Source of the DNA: Methanobrevibacter thaueri
GTDB lineage: Archaea; Methanobacteriota; Methanobacteria; Methanobacteriales; Methanobacteriaceae
Direction of reading: 5' to 3'
Length of the DNA stretch: 60,802 bases
Assembly: GCF_003111625.1 (NCBI RefSeq)
Contig: NZ_MZGS01000022.1
Span: 1-60,802 of the forward strand
Shown here: positions 28,016-36,872 of the stretch, one piece after another
Position numbering within the stretch: the stretch's first letter is position 1
Layout: each line of letters opens with the position of its first letter
Made by a program: the position numbers and the translations under genes
Notes under the pieces: model-generated
The model's input: the letters and a program-made list of their open reading frames with translations, nothing else
Told to the model about the DNA's origin: nothing
Database searches by the model: none

Positions 28016-28300
28016 TTATTTTCCCCCTTTACCAGCTGCTTTTGCTTTAATCATTTTTGCAACTGAATCGTTTACAATCTTTTTATATTGATGTACTTCT
28101 AACGCTAACGGTTCCGGACATGTAAAGTAACAGTCTTTGCATCCGGTGCATCCGTTTCCACTATAATATGCAAATTGATATCCTGCATCGTTCATGTCAT
28201 CTGATAGTAATATTGCATTTTGAGGACATCCGACTATACATCTCATACAGCCTTTGCATAGCTCTTTATTTATAACTGGATAAGATATCTCTTCTGTCAT
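28016..28300 (-). CDS. vorC: 2-oxoisovalerate:ferredoxin oxidoreductase, ferredoxin subunit (VorC)
   Basis: A 94-aa ferredoxin-like subunit with two [4Fe-4S] motifs, CKGCMRCIVGCPQN and CTGCKDCYFTCPEP, that carries electrons between the TPP centre and soluble ferredoxin. The length and the position just before vorB fit the delta/VorC subunit. The C-terminus is lysine-rich (KAKAAGKGGK). It starts nine bases after the acyl-CoA synthetase gene. Confidence 0.88.
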   Translation of the reverse strand: MTEEISYPVINKELCKGCMRCIVGCPQNAILLSDDMNDAGYQFAYYSGNGCTGCKDCYFTCPEPLALEVHQYKKIVNDSVAKMIKAKAAGKGGK

Positions 28301-28309
28301 TTATATCAT

Positions 28310-29977
28310 CTAATTTTTATTATCGTTTTCTCTGATTTCAACTCTTCTTATCTTACCACTGATTGTTTCCGGTATTTCATCGGTATATTCAATCATTCTA
28401 GGGTATTTATAAGGAGCTGTAACTCTTTTAACATGATTTTGTATATCTTTAGTAAGTTGTTCTGATGGTTCGAAGCCAGGTTGCAATATGATAGTTGCCT
28501 TTACGATTTGGCCTCTCACTTCATCAGGATAAGCGGTAATTGCACAGTTTGAAACTGCTTCGTGAGACAGTACGGCACTTTCCACTTCGTACGGTCCAAT
28601 ACGGTAACCTGAAGATTTGATGATGTCGTCGTTTCTTCCGACAAAGTGCACATATCCGTCTTCATCCACCCATGCGGTATCTCCGCAGTGATAATAACCA
28701 TGATGGATTTGTTTTTTGTATTTTTCTTCATCATTCACGTAGTCTTTAAATAATCCAGGATTAGGACCATCATTCATTTTAAAACAAAGTTCTCCTTCAT
28801 CTCCGATTTCAACTTTGTTGTGGTTTTCATCAAGTAAATGCAAATCGAATAATGGGGAAGGCTTTCCGATTGAACCAACCTTTGCATCAAGCCAAATGAA
28901 TGTTCCGATGGATAAGGTGGTTTCAGTTTGTCCGAATCCCTCTTTAATTCTGAGTCCTGAAATGTCGTAGAATCTTTCTGAAACTTCAGGAGGTAACGGT
29001 TCCCCTGCAGTTGTAACGTATTTTAAGTTTGAAAGGTCATATCCATCAATGTTTTCTTTAATGATGAATCTGTAAATTGTTGGAGGGGCACAGAATGTAT
29101 CCACTTTATTTTCAATGATTTTCTCAAGCAGTTTGATTCCGTTGAACCGGTCATAATCATAGATGAATACGCTGGTTCCAGCAATCCATTGGCCGTATAG
29201 GTTTCCCCATACCGCTTTACCCCATCCTGTATCCGCTGCGGTGTGGTGAATTCCATCCTCCACAACATTATGCCAATATTTTGCGGTTGGAATGTGACCT
29301 AAGGAGTAGGTATGCTTGTGTGATACCATTTTCGGAAGTCCGCTGGTTCCGGATGTGAAATAGATTAGGAATATCTCTTCAGCGTAGGTTTTGTCTTCTC
29401 CGGTTGGCCTTTCAAAAACAGGGCTTTCCTTTTCGATTGCCTCATTGAAGTTGATCCAACCGTCCCTGTCGGTTTCAATAGCCAATTTTTTCAAACTGAT
29501 TCCTAATGATTCTTCAGCCGCCTCATAGTCAGGCAACAAGGTATCTTCTTCCACTGACACGACCATTTTCACATTCGCTTCCTTTATCCTGAAATCAATA
29601 TCATGAAGCTTTAACATGTGTGTTCCAGGAATTGGTATTGCACCGATCTTATGCAATGCAACCATACAGAACCAGAATTCGTATCTGTTTTTGAGTGTGA
29701 GCATTACACAATCGCCTTTTTTAATTCCTAAGCTTTTAAATAAGTTTGCAGCTTTGTTTGAATACTCTTTCATCTCCTTGAATGTGAAGGTATGGTTTTC
29801 ATCATGGTCATTGGTCCAGATTAATGCTATTTTTTCAGGGTCGATTTCAGCGTACTTGTCCACAACATCGAACCCGAAGTTGTAATCGTCATTGTATGTG
29901 AGTTTAAAGTTTTCAAAAAAGTCTTCATAAGAGTCAAAGTCAACTCTCTCTACAAAATCTCCTATTACTGATGTCAT
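28310..29977 (-). CDS. AMP-forming acyl-CoA synthetase
   Basis: The 555-aa protein belongs to the adenylate-forming enzymes. FTSGTSGLPKMVSHKH is the P-loop-like A3 motif, TAGEPLPPEV and EGFGQTET are A4/A5, HCGDTAWVDEDGYVHFVGRNDDIIKSSGYRIGPYEVE covers the hinge, and Lys in SGKIRRVE near the end is the adenylating lysine. It is similar to the medium-chain/acetyl-CoA synthetase branch. Because the VOR genes follow immediately, I infer it activates isobutyrate, isovalerate or 2-methylbutyrate (or aryl acids) for reductive carboxylation; acetate is the alternative. AGGAG stands before the ATG. The upstream cupin regulator is 21 bases away. Confidence 0.85.
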   Translation of the reverse strand: MTSVIGDFVERVDFDSYEDFFENFKLTYNDDYNFGFDVVDKYAEIDPEKIALIWTNDHDENHTFTFKEMKEYSNKAANLFKSLGIKKGDCVMLTLKNRYEFWFCMVALHKIGAIPIPGTHMLKLHDIDFRIKEANVKMVVSVEEDTLLPDYEAAEESLGISLKKLAIETDRDGWINFNEAIEKESPVFERPTGEDKTYAEEIFLIYFTSGTSGLPKMVSHKHTYSLGHIPTAKYWHNVVEDGIHHTAADTGWGKAVWGNLYGQWIAGTSVFIYDYDRFNGIKLLEKIIENKVDTFCAPPTIYRFIIKENIDGYDLSNLKYVTTAGEPLPPEVSERFYDISGLRIKEGFGQTETTLSIGTFIWLDAKVGSIGKPSPLFDLHLLDENHNKVEIGDEGELCFKMNDGPNPGLFKDYVNDEEKYKKQIHHGYYHCGDTAWVDEDGYVHFVGRNDDIIKSSGYRIGPYEVESAVLSHEAVSNCAITAYPDEVRGQIVKATIILQPGFEPSEQLTKDIQNHVKRVTAPYKYPRMIEYTDEIPETISGKIRRVEIRENDNKN

Positions 29978-29998
29978 TAAAATTACTCCTGATAAATA

Positions 29999-30550
29999 TT
30001 ATATGATTACTGCTAAGAATTTAGCGGGTTTATCGTTAAGCGCTACCATTGCGTGTCTGTGTGCTGAATCAAAGAAGATGCAGTCTCCTTCGTTAAGCAC
30101 GATTTCGTTGTTGTGTATATAAATTTTTAAGGAACCCTCCAGGACATAGTTGAATTCCTGTCCAGGGTGTGAGTTTAGTGAAGGCACAGGGTTCTTCTCA
30201 GGGTCAACCACTACAAGGAAGGTTTCGGCTTTTTTGTGAATGAAATTAGAACATAGGTTTTCGTGAGTATATTCCTTTCTTCTGTCCACTGAAACTCCCT
30301 TGTTTGCACGGGTGACGTCAAAGATGCTCATTCTGCTTTCTTCACCGGTTAATAATAATCCTAAATCAACTTTGAAAATGTGTGCAAGTTCGTATAAGAA
30401 ACTTGCTGGAATGTCTACTTCAGCGTTCTCATATTGGATGTATGTTTCTTCATTAATGTTCAAATCGTCTGCAATCTCTTTAATAGTAATATCTGATAGT
30501 TCTCTCAGTTCTCTAATTCTGTCTCCAATATCTTTATTGTATTCATTCAT
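29999..30550 (-). CDS. XRE-type regulator with cupin sensor domain
   Basis: A 183-aa protein with an N-terminal helix-turn-helix (about 8-65: [23 protein letters not shown]) and a C-terminal cupin_2 barrel (about 105-183) containing [12 protein letters not shown] and [15 protein letters not shown], where His and Glu residues could hold a metal or ligand. This architecture is common in regulators of small-molecule pathways. It heads the acyl-CoA synthetase/VOR operon, so autoregulation in response to an organic acid or its CoA ester is a plausible inference. AGGTG precedes ATG 30550. Its promoter region (30551-30720) is AT-rich with repeated TTATAA elements. Confidence 0.85.
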   Translation of the reverse strand: MNEYNKDIGDRIRELRELSDITIKEIADDLNINEETYIQYENAEVDIPASFLYELAHIFKVDLGLLLTGEESRMSIFDVTRANKGVSVDRRKEYTHENLCSNFIHKKAETFLVVVDPEKNPVPSLNSHPGQEFNYVLEGSLKIYIHNNEIVLNEGDCIFFDSAHRHAMVALNDKPAKFLAVII

Positions 30551-30722
30551 TTATTACACCTAATTTTTCTAATTGATTTTGATATTATAATTAAATATTA
30601 TAACATATTATAAATTTTGATTTTGAAGTTATTTAAATCTTATTAAAAATCGTTATAATTCGTTATAAATTTGCTGAACGAAATTTTTTTAGATTGTACA
30701 TTTTTGTGACAATATAGGAAAG

Positions 30723-30768
30723 TTTTAAATACTTCAAACAATAATTCTAATTTATTAATAAAGAGGAG
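30723..30768 (+). promoter_or_regulatory. Promoter and RBS of the 123-aa gene
   Basis: TTTTAAATA at 30723-30731 is a TATA candidate, with an expected start near 30755. GAGGAG at 30763-30768 is a strong ribosome-binding site nine bases before ATG 30777. Confidence 0.55.
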
Positions 30769-30776
30769 ATTATAAG

Positions 30777-31148
30777 ATGTCATCTAGTGAGATTGGTACT
30801 AATGTGGTTTTCAAAAAACAGTTAGGCCTTAATTATGAAATCGACCAAAAATACGTTGGTCTAAAAATGAAGGAAAATAACATTTTATCTTTTAATTTCA
30901 GAGTTCCTGGAGCTTTAAAAGACGAGGTTGAAGCTTACTTTAAAAGATTTAAATTAGGTGAACCAATTCTAGTGGACATTGGTGGAACCGGAGACATCAA
31001 ATGTGATTTTAAAGGCGTTTCACCGGTGCTTAAAAACAAGGATGAATTTGACCAATACTTCATCTCAGCCACTCTGCAAGAGGATAAACATTATGATCCT
31101 TTAGAAGAGGAAAAATGCGAAACCTGTAGTGGATGTGGATTCCACTAA
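30777..31148 (+). CDS. Conserved-looking small protein with Cys-rich C-terminus
   Basis: I do not recognise a family. The 123-aa product has a predicted alpha/beta body (LGLNYEIDQKYVGLKMKENN, FNFRVPGALKDEVEAYFKRF, ILVDIGGTGDIKCDFKGVSP), an acidic linker, and the ending CETCSGCGFH with three closely spaced cysteines and a final histidine that could bind Zn or an Fe-S cluster. No signal peptide or membrane segment. It has its own promoter and excellent RBS and stands alone, so it may be well expressed. A CxxCxxC tail of this kind is seen in some redox or metal-handling proteins, but no function should be assigned. Confidence 0.75.
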   Translation: MSSSEIGTNVVFKKQLGLNYEIDQKYVGLKMKENNILSFNFRVPGALKDEVEAYFKRFKLGEPILVDIGGTGDIKCDFKGVSPVLKNKDEFDQYFISATLQEDKHYDPLEEEKCETCSGCGFH

Positions 31149-31162
31149 CATTAACTTTTTTT

Positions 31163-31969
31163 TTAACTATAAATTTTTTTAATGGCTTGTGTTTCTTTAA
31201 TTATATATTTGGCCAACAGGACAGTTGCAATTATTGTAATGATTAATGAAGGAACAATCCAAGGCAATTGGGTCATATAAATGTCAAAACTAGTTATTTC
31301 CATAATTGTCGCAACCACGTTATTGATGAAATGGACACTCATTGGAATCAGGATATTGTCAGTTTTCAAATATAGGATGCACATGCAGACTCCAAATAGA
31401 AATGCGCTGGTAATTCCGCCCGGTTCATGGCCGATTGCAAAAATGAATGATGAGATAATCATTGCAGGAACAATTCCTGTTCGGATTTTTAATCTGTTAA
31501 ACAGCACGCCTCTGAATGCCAATTCTTCAACAATGGGTGCAAAAATAATTGCGGTGATTGAATCAAGAATCCAGACACTTGAATCAATATTGGCGGTATC
31601 TATATCCCACATTGGAACCCAATTAGGATCCCCGAATCCAATAAAGATGTCTAATGCGGAAATCAGGAGCACGAATAGGCCTGCAAACAATATGTTGAGA
31701 AGGAAAACATACAATATTTCCTTTTTAACATCATCCTTAAACAGATTATCAAAATTCTTTTCAAGACCTCGTGTGCCTCGCAATGCCCAAATGAAGAGCA
31801 ATAATACAATTAGCATAAATAGAATCATGAATAGCTCGCCATCATCAAAAACCGGGAATATTGCTGTTAGGACCCCAGTGATGATGAATGTCAATATTAT
31901 TCCAACAATCAATTCCCTTATTCTTATTGTTCTCAATCGAACATTGAAGTCAATGACGCTTTTATCCAT
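31163..31969 (-). CDS. CPBP-family intramembrane protease
   Basis: The 268-aa membrane protein has the three CPBP/Abi motifs: EELAFRG at 148-154, FAIGHEPGG, and HFINNV near residue 220. These carry the Glu and His residues of the glutamic protease site. About seven or eight hydrophobic segments are visible. Family members process prenylated or other membrane proteins, and some bacterial relatives give bacteriocin self-immunity; the substrate here is unknown. ATG 31969 is preceded by GGAGG; the frame extends four residues upstream to overlap the epimerase stop, so the two genes are coupled. Confidence 0.85.
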   Translation of the reverse strand: MDKSVIDFNVRLRTIRIRELIVGIILTFIITGVLTAIFPVFDDGELFMILFMLIVLLLFIWALRGTRGLEKNFDNLFKDDVKKEILYVFLLNILFAGLFVLLISALDIFIGFGDPNWVPMWDIDTANIDSSVWILDSITAIIFAPIVEELAFRGVLFNRLKIRTGIVPAMIISSFIFAIGHEPGGITSAFLFGVCMCILYLKTDNILIPMSVHFINNVVATIMEITSFDIYMTQLPWIVPSLIITIIATVLLAKYIIKETQAIKKIYS

Positions 31970-31980
31970 AATATCCTCCA

Positions 31981-32913
31981 TTAAAGAATGCTTTTAAACC
32001 AATCAACGGTTTCCATTAAGTTCTCTTCAAACTTGTCTGAATTGATTGTCAATCCTATTTTTTCCATATTGCTAACGTTCGCCAGGGAATGCCTGATGTC
32101 CCCTAAACGTCCAGGACAGTATTTCGCTTCAACATCGCTTCCGAGGGAATTTCTGATAATCTCATATAGCTGGTTTATTGTCAGCTTCTCGCCTGAAGCG
32201 ACATTGATGACTCCATTAAAATCTGATTCGCAGGCCCTGATGTTTGCATTTACAACATCGCCAATGTAGACAAAATCCCTGCTCTGTTCCCCATCTCCGT
32301 AAATGAGTGGTGTTTCCCCTTCAAGAATTGCTGAGATGAAGTTTGGTATAACTGCGGCATATTGGGAATTCTTGTCCTGCTTAGGTCCGAATATGTTAAA
32401 GTATCTCAATGCGACATAGTCAAGCCCGTAGTCTTCATGGAATGTCTTCAGGTAAAGTTCGCAGCCTGCCTTTGATGCTGCATAGGGGGAAGCGGGCATC
32501 AAAGTTTCGCTTTCCTTCAGAGGCAGGTTTTTATTGTCTCCGTATACTGAAGAGGAAGATGCAAAGATGACCTTTTTAACATCGTTCTTAATTGCTGCGT
32601 TCAAAAGCCTGACGGTTGCGTCAAGATTTATCTCATAGCATTCCAGAGGCTTTTCAATGCTTAACTGCACATTTGCCATTGCGGCAAAATGAAATATGTA
32701 ATCAATATTTTCGGTGACCTCATCGAAGTTGACCTTTCGGATATCCTCATTTATTACTTTCAGGTTTTCATGGTCGGGATTGTCAATATTGTCAATATTT
32801 CCTGTGGAGAAATTATCAACTATTACAATATTGTTTTTGTTTATTAGTTCATTAACAGTGTGAGAACCTATAAATCCTGCTCCACCAGTTATCAAAAGGT
32901 TTTTATTGTTCAT
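31981..32913 (-). CDS. NAD-dependent sugar epimerase (UDP-glucose 4-epimerase-like)
   Basis: A 310-aa extended short-chain dehydrogenase. GGAGFIGSH (10-18) binds NAD, and Tyr144 and Lys148 of SPYAASK are catalytic, with SSSVYGD upstream supplying Ser. FNIFGPKQDKNSQYAAVIPNF and GDGEQSRDFVYIGDV are typical of GalE/RfbB enzymes of this size. It likely makes UDP-galactose or a related sugar for surface glycans or pseudomurein. A dehydratase is possible, but residues fit an epimerase better. It is transcribed divergently from the Eha operon. Confidence 0.85.
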   Translation of the reverse strand: MNNKNLLITGGAGFIGSHTVNELINKNNIVIVDNFSTGNIDNIDNPDHENLKVINEDIRKVNFDEVTENIDYIFHFAAMANVQLSIEKPLECYEINLDATVRLLNAAIKNDVKKVIFASSSSVYGDNKNLPLKESETLMPASPYAASKAGCELYLKTFHEDYGLDYVALRYFNIFGPKQDKNSQYAAVIPNFISAILEGETPLIYGDGEQSRDFVYIGDVVNANIRACESDFNGVINVASGEKLTINQLYEIIRNSLGSDVEAKYCPGRLGDIRHSLANVSNMEKIGLTINSDKFEENLMETVDWFKSIL

Positions 32914-32977
32914 TAAGCCACCATTTAATTATTAAGCTTACATTAAAGCAATTATATATTATTTTTAAGTAACAATA

Positions 32978-33019
32978 TTTATATATTTTTATATATAATA
33001 ATTATATTATAAGAGGAGT
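32978..33019 (+). promoter_or_regulatory. Promoter of the Eha operon
   Basis: TTTATATATT at 32978-32987 is a strong TATA candidate; transcription would begin near 33008. AGAGGAG at about 33011-33017 gives the first gene a strong RBS. The spacer back to the divergent epimerase start (32914-32977) is AT-rich and must hold that gene's promoter too. Confidence 0.6.
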
Positions 33020-33027
33020 CTAATAAT

Positions 33028-33417
33028 ATGTTTAATTTGATGGATAGTACCCTATTATTTGCTTCTTACGGCAGCTATTTGGGACATAGCAATATAAGTA
33101 TAGGCGCATTTGACATTGTGTTAGCTTATATTGTGGCTATTGTTTGCGCCATTGCGGTCGCTTTAGTTTTAAAACTCCCATTATTGCCTAGCAAACCATA
33201 TAGGTATTCTTTTGATGTAAGTGCACTATATCCTACTCCAATAATAGCTATTGGTATTCTGTCTTTATTTTTAGTTTTGGATTATACATTCATGTATAAC
33301 GGTTTGGTTTTAGCTGTTGTTGTCGGTGTTTTATCTGCATTATTTGTGAAATATTTATTTGATTTTGTATTTCCAAAGCCTCTTGATGAAAATACAGGAG
33401 AGGATATTGATGAATGA
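33028..33417 (+). CDS. ehaA: Energy-converting hydrogenase A subunit EhaA
   Basis: A 129-aa membrane protein with three or four hydrophobic segments ([52 protein letters not shown]) and a motif [15 protein letters not shown] between them. It is identified mainly by position as the first of the Eha genes. Eha is a membrane [NiFe] hydrogenase that uses an ion gradient to reduce ferredoxin with H2 and thus refills intermediates of methanogenesis. The stop overlaps the ehaB start. Confidence 0.8.
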   Translation: MFNLMDSTLLFASYGSYLGHSNISIGAFDIVLAYIVAIVCAIAVALVLKLPLLPSKPYRYSFDVSALYPTPIIAIGILSLFLVLDYTFMYNGLVLAVVVGVLSALFVKYLFDFVFPKPLDENTGEDIDE

Positions 33418-33907
33418 GGTAATTGGAATAGTAATTGCCGCAATTCTTTGTTGGTTGAATTTTGTAATAGTAGATACATATTTCGGACTTCCCGAGCAGC
33501 CTGGCGTTAGAGGGGCCAGTATTGTAGGTAAAGACATTGAGAAAAGAGGGGGAGATATTGCTGGTGGATTCTTCCAAGGAAACGTTTTATGTTCTCCGGA
33601 CGCATCTGCTGGTACATTATTAGCTTCTATTGGATACTTGCTTTTAGGAATTCCTGGAGGGATAATTGCAGCATTTTTCGTATTCATCGGAAATAGGTTA
33701 TGTGCTGATCCGGGATATGCCGGAACTGTTGGAAGCCTGACTGCTACAGCAATCATATTCGTGACATCTTTCATAGGCCTGACACCTGAAATGTTCATTG
33801 TCGGCATGGTCATAGCCATATTGACCATTATGGGAATAGATCAGGCCAAAGCTTCAATAGTTTTAGGAAAAATTGCCAAAAAGTTCAATAGGCATGCTAG
33901 AGAGTGA
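33410..33907 (+). CDS. ehaB: Energy-converting hydrogenase A subunit EhaB
   Basis: 165-aa membrane protein. GGAGAGG stands before ATG 33410, which lies inside the last codons of ehaA. It begins with a hydrophobic segment, has a soluble stretch [34 protein letters not shown], and further membrane segments ([54 protein letters not shown]). The many glycines and order in the operon match EhaB. Its exact role in the complex is not known. Confidence 0.8.
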   Translation: MNEVIGIVIAAILCWLNFVIVDTYFGLPEQPGVRGASIVGKDIEKRGGDIAGGFFQGNVLCSPDASAGTLLASIGYLLLGIPGGIIAAFFVFIGNRLCADPGYAGTVGSLTATAIIFVTSFIGLTPEMFIVGMVIAILTIMGIDQAKASIVLGKIAKKFNRHARE

Positions 33908-33911
33908 TTAT

Positions 33912-34160
33912 ATGTATGTTGAAATTATTGGAGTCATAGTCATATTTGTAGCATTAAGAGCTTTAATAACTCGAAACAGAGCTGAAAGATTATTATATTT
34001 AAATGTTATTGGTTTTGGAGTTTCTGCTATTATTGCTTTAGTAATTAATACTCCATTTGCTCTTATAGTTGCAGCAGCATTCTTTATTTGTTCAACAATT
34101 AGTGCAAATGCTATTGCCTATACATTAAAAAGACTAGATGAGGAAATACTTTTGGAGTGA
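33912..34160 (+). CDS. ehaC: Energy-converting hydrogenase A subunit EhaC
   Basis: An 82-aa membrane protein with three hydrophobic segments, MYVEIIGVIVIFVALRALIT first. RNRAERLLYLNVIGFGVSAIIAL resembles small subunits of multi-subunit Na+/H+ antiporters (MrpF/MnhF-like). ATG 33912 is four bases after the ehaB stop with GTGAT close by; the upstream extension of the frame overlaps ehaB and is unlikely. Confidence 0.8.
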   Translation: MYVEIIGVIVIFVALRALITRNRAERLLYLNVIGFGVSAIIALVINTPFALIVAAAFFICSTISANAIAYTLKRLDEEILLE

Positions 34161-34166
34161 TTTGAA

Positions 34167-34433
34167 GTGGAGTTTTTCGTATCAATTATTGCAATAGCTT
34201 TAATGATTATTGGAGCATTCGGAATAATATTCATGAAAAAACCTTTGGATAAGGTTATCATGTTTTCAATACTCGATGCAGGATTTGTTTTAGTTATTGT
34301 ATTATTCAAATATTTGGATGTTGCAATGTTTGCGGCTCTTGCGGGTCCTCTGTCAACATTAGTATTTATTTTATCTATTGTCAAGATTAAGGAAATCAGA
34401 TTAAAGAAAATCGCAAGTGGTGATGCGGAATGA
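34167..34433 (+). CDS. ehaD: Energy-converting hydrogenase A subunit EhaD
   Basis: 88 aa, starting with GTG (GGAGTGA lies at 34154-34160). [55 protein letters not shown]-type sequence suggests an MnhG/MrpG or MbhB-like antiporter subunit with three membrane helices. The motif MKKPLDKVI between helices is polar and conserved-looking. ATGA overlap with ehaE. Confidence 0.8.
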   Translation: MEFFVSIIAIALMIIGAFGIIFMKKPLDKVIMFSILDAGFVLVIVLFKYLDVAMFAALAGPLSTLVFILSIVKIKEIRLKKIASGDAE

Positions 34434-34690
34434 TTGATGTTGCATTGTTTTTCTACTTTGGAATCTTCTTGGCCATTGTTGGAAGTTTGGCTACCGCCTG
34501 GGGTCCTGGAGTCAATGACCCTATTGTAAGGACATTCAATACAGAGATTGCTTCAATCGGAGTCTGTCTTGTGTTATTGTGCTACAATCATGTTTTGGCA
34601 TTGTTGACATTGCTTGCAACAACCGTTATTATTAGCTTAATCTTATTCAGAGCAATTATTCGTTTAGAAGAAATGGGGGCTGATGTATGA
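34430..34690 (+). CDS. ehaE: Energy-converting hydrogenase A subunit EhaE
   Basis: 86-aa membrane protein overlapping ehaD and ehaF by ATGA at both ends, so tightly coupled in translation. It has three hydrophobic helices separated by [22 protein letters not shown]; the proline/asparagine-rich loop and the following [17 protein letters not shown] helix resemble MnhB-like or MbhC-like antiporter fragments. Confidence 0.8.
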   Translation: MIDVALFFYFGIFLAIVGSLATAWGPGVNDPIVRTFNTEIASIGVCLVLLCYNHVLALLTLLATTVIISLILFRAIIRLEEMGADV

Positions 34691-35280
34691 GGATTGGAGT
34701 TTTATGGAATAAGCTAGCAGAGCCTAAAAACATTCCACGCTTATTTGCATTTAGCCTTGGAATCATATTGATAATTGGTTTAATTGTGCCGATGGCATTA
34801 AATCCTGACCAGTTATATCCTAGACCTGCACCGCAGGAGCAAGTTGATGCAGGACTTGCAATCGCACCTTATGACAGGGGCGGAGAAGTCCTGGTCGAAC
34901 CTGGGGAAATAAACCCTCAATATCCTGACAATGCAGCTAGTTTAGGAATGATTACTGCATACATGTCACCATTGGCCCAATGGATATCATCAATTTCGCC
35001 GTACTTCGGTACATCCATTTATTCATCTCCTGGTGGATTAATTGATGAAATACTGTATTATACAAGGGGATTCGATACAATACTTGAATCCAGTATTTTG
35101 ATGATGTCATTCATTATTGCTTCATGGTTATCCATTAATTATACAATGAATAGAAAAAATGATGAAAAAGAAATTAAAAAGGACTTCAAAAAGGCCATTA
35201 CAGAATCTACACAGGTAGCTAATGAAGTCAAAGCAAATGATGCAAAAGCAAGATCAAAACAATTGAGGAGGGATAACTGA
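34687..35280 (+). CDS. ehaF: Energy-converting hydrogenase A subunit EhaF
   Basis: A 197-aa protein with two membrane segments: one near 20-38 ([19 protein letters not shown]) and one near 138-153 ([19 protein letters not shown]). Between them is an outer domain with [25 protein letters not shown] and [23 protein letters not shown]. The C-terminal ~40 residues are charged ([19 protein letters not shown]) and should face the cytoplasm. Position and length fit EhaF. Confidence 0.8.
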   Translation: MRIGVLWNKLAEPKNIPRLFAFSLGIILIIGLIVPMALNPDQLYPRPAPQEQVDAGLAIAPYDRGGEVLVEPGEINPQYPDNAASLGMITAYMSPLAQWISSISPYFGTSIYSSPGGLIDEILYYTRGFDTILESSILMMSFIIASWLSINYTMNRKNDEKEIKKDFKKAITESTQVANEVKANDAKARSKQLRRDN

Positions 35281-35963
35281 TGCTTTACGTTCCTCAAGAG
35301 TTTATTAGCATGTATCTGCCTGCAATCTATGCGGGATTGATTGTCGGTTTCATAGGCACAATGGCAATTGCAATTAATAGACGAGAATTGCATATTCTAA
35401 TATTAACCGACATTGTAGGTCTTGCAATGATATTTGTGGTTTCTGCAGTTGGAACCGACCTTGCAGAAGCGTTAATTTTACCTGGTTTGGTAGTGGAATT
35501 AGCCGAGACCTTGGCTATTTCCGAGATACTGATTACAAGAGAAATGCGTAAGATCGAACAGGACCCAAGAAGAAACTTGTCAGTGTCCTCTTCAATTTTC
35601 CCACAGGCATTCTCTCTGGACATGGAAATCATGACCACTGCACCTAATTTCATTGCATTGGTCCTGGTGGGATATGGAATTTTCCTGACTGGTTTTACTG
35701 GAGGAGCAGTAGCTGGTGGAGGAATCGTATTGTATGCATTATCTAAAAAAGCAAGAGGACTTCCAGTATTGATGTTGGACGGTATTGCTGGAGTTTCCGG
35801 TATTGCATGGTGTTTATGGATTATCGGATTCCTATTGTTCTTTGTCACACCGCAATATTGGTTATTGAGTTTATTCTTGGCAGCATGTGGATTATTATTA
35901 AAAGTAGCTTCAAAAGTAGGTTTAATAGGCCTGCTTATGAGAGAGGACATCGATAAGGAGTAG
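35280..35963 (+). CDS. ehaG: Energy-converting hydrogenase A subunit EhaG
   Basis: 227-aa polytopic membrane protein with about six helices and short loops; a conserved-looking acidic patch lies in the middle ([37 protein letters not shown]), where glutamates in membrane helices could take part in ion movement as in MnhC/NuoK-like subunits. It shares one base with ehaF (TGATG). Confidence 0.8.
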   Translation: MLYVPQEFISMYLPAIYAGLIVGFIGTMAIAINRRELHILILTDIVGLAMIFVVSAVGTDLAEALILPGLVVELAETLAISEILITREMRKIEQDPRRNLSVSSSIFPQAFSLDMEIMTTAPNFIALVLVGYGIFLTGFTGGAVAGGGIVLYALSKKARGLPVLMLDGIAGVSGIAWCLWIIGFLLFFVTPQYWLLSLFLAACGLLLKVASKVGLIGLLMREDIDKE

Positions 35964-35968
35964 ATAAT

Positions 35969-36640
35969 ATGGATTTCGTTACACTTGGTGGAAATTTGCT
36001 TGGAACAATTCCCCTTGGGGATATTGTATTATACTTAACTCCGTTTAACCTGTTCCTGTTTGCGGTTTTACTTGGTTTCACATTATTGATTGGATTAAGT
36101 AAACCTGAAACACAGGTGGAAGCTACTATGCATTATTTACATAATACTGAAGTTAAAGTAGGTGAAAAGGAACTTAAACAAAGGAGATTCCTGGCAGTTA
36201 TTTGTGGTATAGCCTCTGCCGGAGCTATGATCACTGGAGATTTGTTCAACTTCACATTGTTCATGGCATTGGTCGGTATTTTAAACATAGGTATCGTATC
36301 AGCGGTAAGGCAAACCAGTGTTTTAAACTCAGCTTTCAATTACGGTTTGATTGCAATGATGTGTAGTTTGCCTTTATTTGGTGGGGCAGCCATTATTTTA
36401 GCATCCACAGGTACATTGTCACTTGCGGTATTGTCCCAGATGCCTGCAAGCCCTATGGTAGTGTTTGGTGCAGTATTGATGTTGCTAGGAATTTTGGGTG
36501 AAAGTGGTGTAGCGCCATTCTTCGCAAGTAAGGCGGAGATGTTCAGGACAGCAGGTTCCCCTTATATTGTTATTATTCACTTAAGTTCATTGTTTATTAT
36601 TGTAAGAGCTGTTGAAATATTATTATTGGTATTGTGGTAG
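35969..36640 (+). CDS. ehaH: Energy-converting hydrogenase A subunit EhaH (antiporter/NuoN-like)
   Basis: 223-aa membrane protein with six or seven helices. Part of it ([37 protein letters not shown], then [21 protein letters not shown] and [24 protein letters not shown]) matches the proton-antiporter fold of MrpD/NuoL/M/N and HycC, but shortened to half size. In Eha, ion transport is thought to pass through EhaH and EhaJ. AAGGAG before ATG. Confidence 0.85.
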   Translation: MDFVTLGGNLLGTIPLGDIVLYLTPFNLFLFAVLLGFTLLIGLSKPETQVEATMHYLHNTEVKVGEKELKQRRFLAVICGIASAGAMITGDLFNFTLFMALVGILNIGIVSAVRQTSVLNSAFNYGLIAMMCSLPLFGGAAIILASTGTLSLAVLSQMPASPMVVFGAVLMLLGILGESGVAPFFASKAEMFRTAGSPYIVIIHLSSLFIIVRAVEILLLVLW

Positions 36641-36647
36641 TGAGAGT

Positions 36648-36863
36648 ATGGTAAATCAAAAAATCACATGTATTATCTTATTGGTTTTATCAACATTAGC
36701 TATTCTTGCATGTTTGGTCATAAACTTTGAGGCATGGATAGTCTATGCTGTAGCTATATTTGGTATTCCAACATGGGTTTTATCCTTGGGTCTGTTGACA
36801 ATGGCCAAGGCAAAGCCTGAAGATGTAGAAGAAAGAGTGAAGGAGCCATTCACCGGGTATTAA
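36648..36863 (+). CDS. ehaI: Energy-converting hydrogenase A subunit EhaI
   Basis: A 71-aa protein with two helices (CIILLVLSTLAILACLVIN and WIVYAVAIFGIPTWVLSLGLLTM) and a short charged C-terminus ending KEPFTGY. The ATG at 36648 fits the GAGAG upstream; the longer frame from 36612 would overlap ehaH by 29 bases. Assigned by position. Confidence 0.75.
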   Translation: MVNQKITCIILLVLSTLAILACLVINFEAWIVYAVAIFGIPTWVLSLGLLTMAKAKPEDVEERVKEPFTGY

Positions 36864-36872
36864 AGTGGTATT

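Noticed and set aside
25441-28300. 2-oxoglutarate or pyruvate oxidoreductase
   Set aside because: The fused beta-gamma subunit with a separate alpha and a small ferredoxin subunit is the known VOR layout in Methanothermobacter; the substrate is still unproven.
31281-31997. 238-codon plus-strand frame opposite the CPBP protease
   Set aside because: It lies exactly over the protease gene, whose motifs and ribosome-binding site are clear; the product looks like a shadow.
35327-35950. 207-codon minus-strand frame opposite ehaG
   Set aside because: It is an antisense shadow of a membrane-protein gene and has no promoter.
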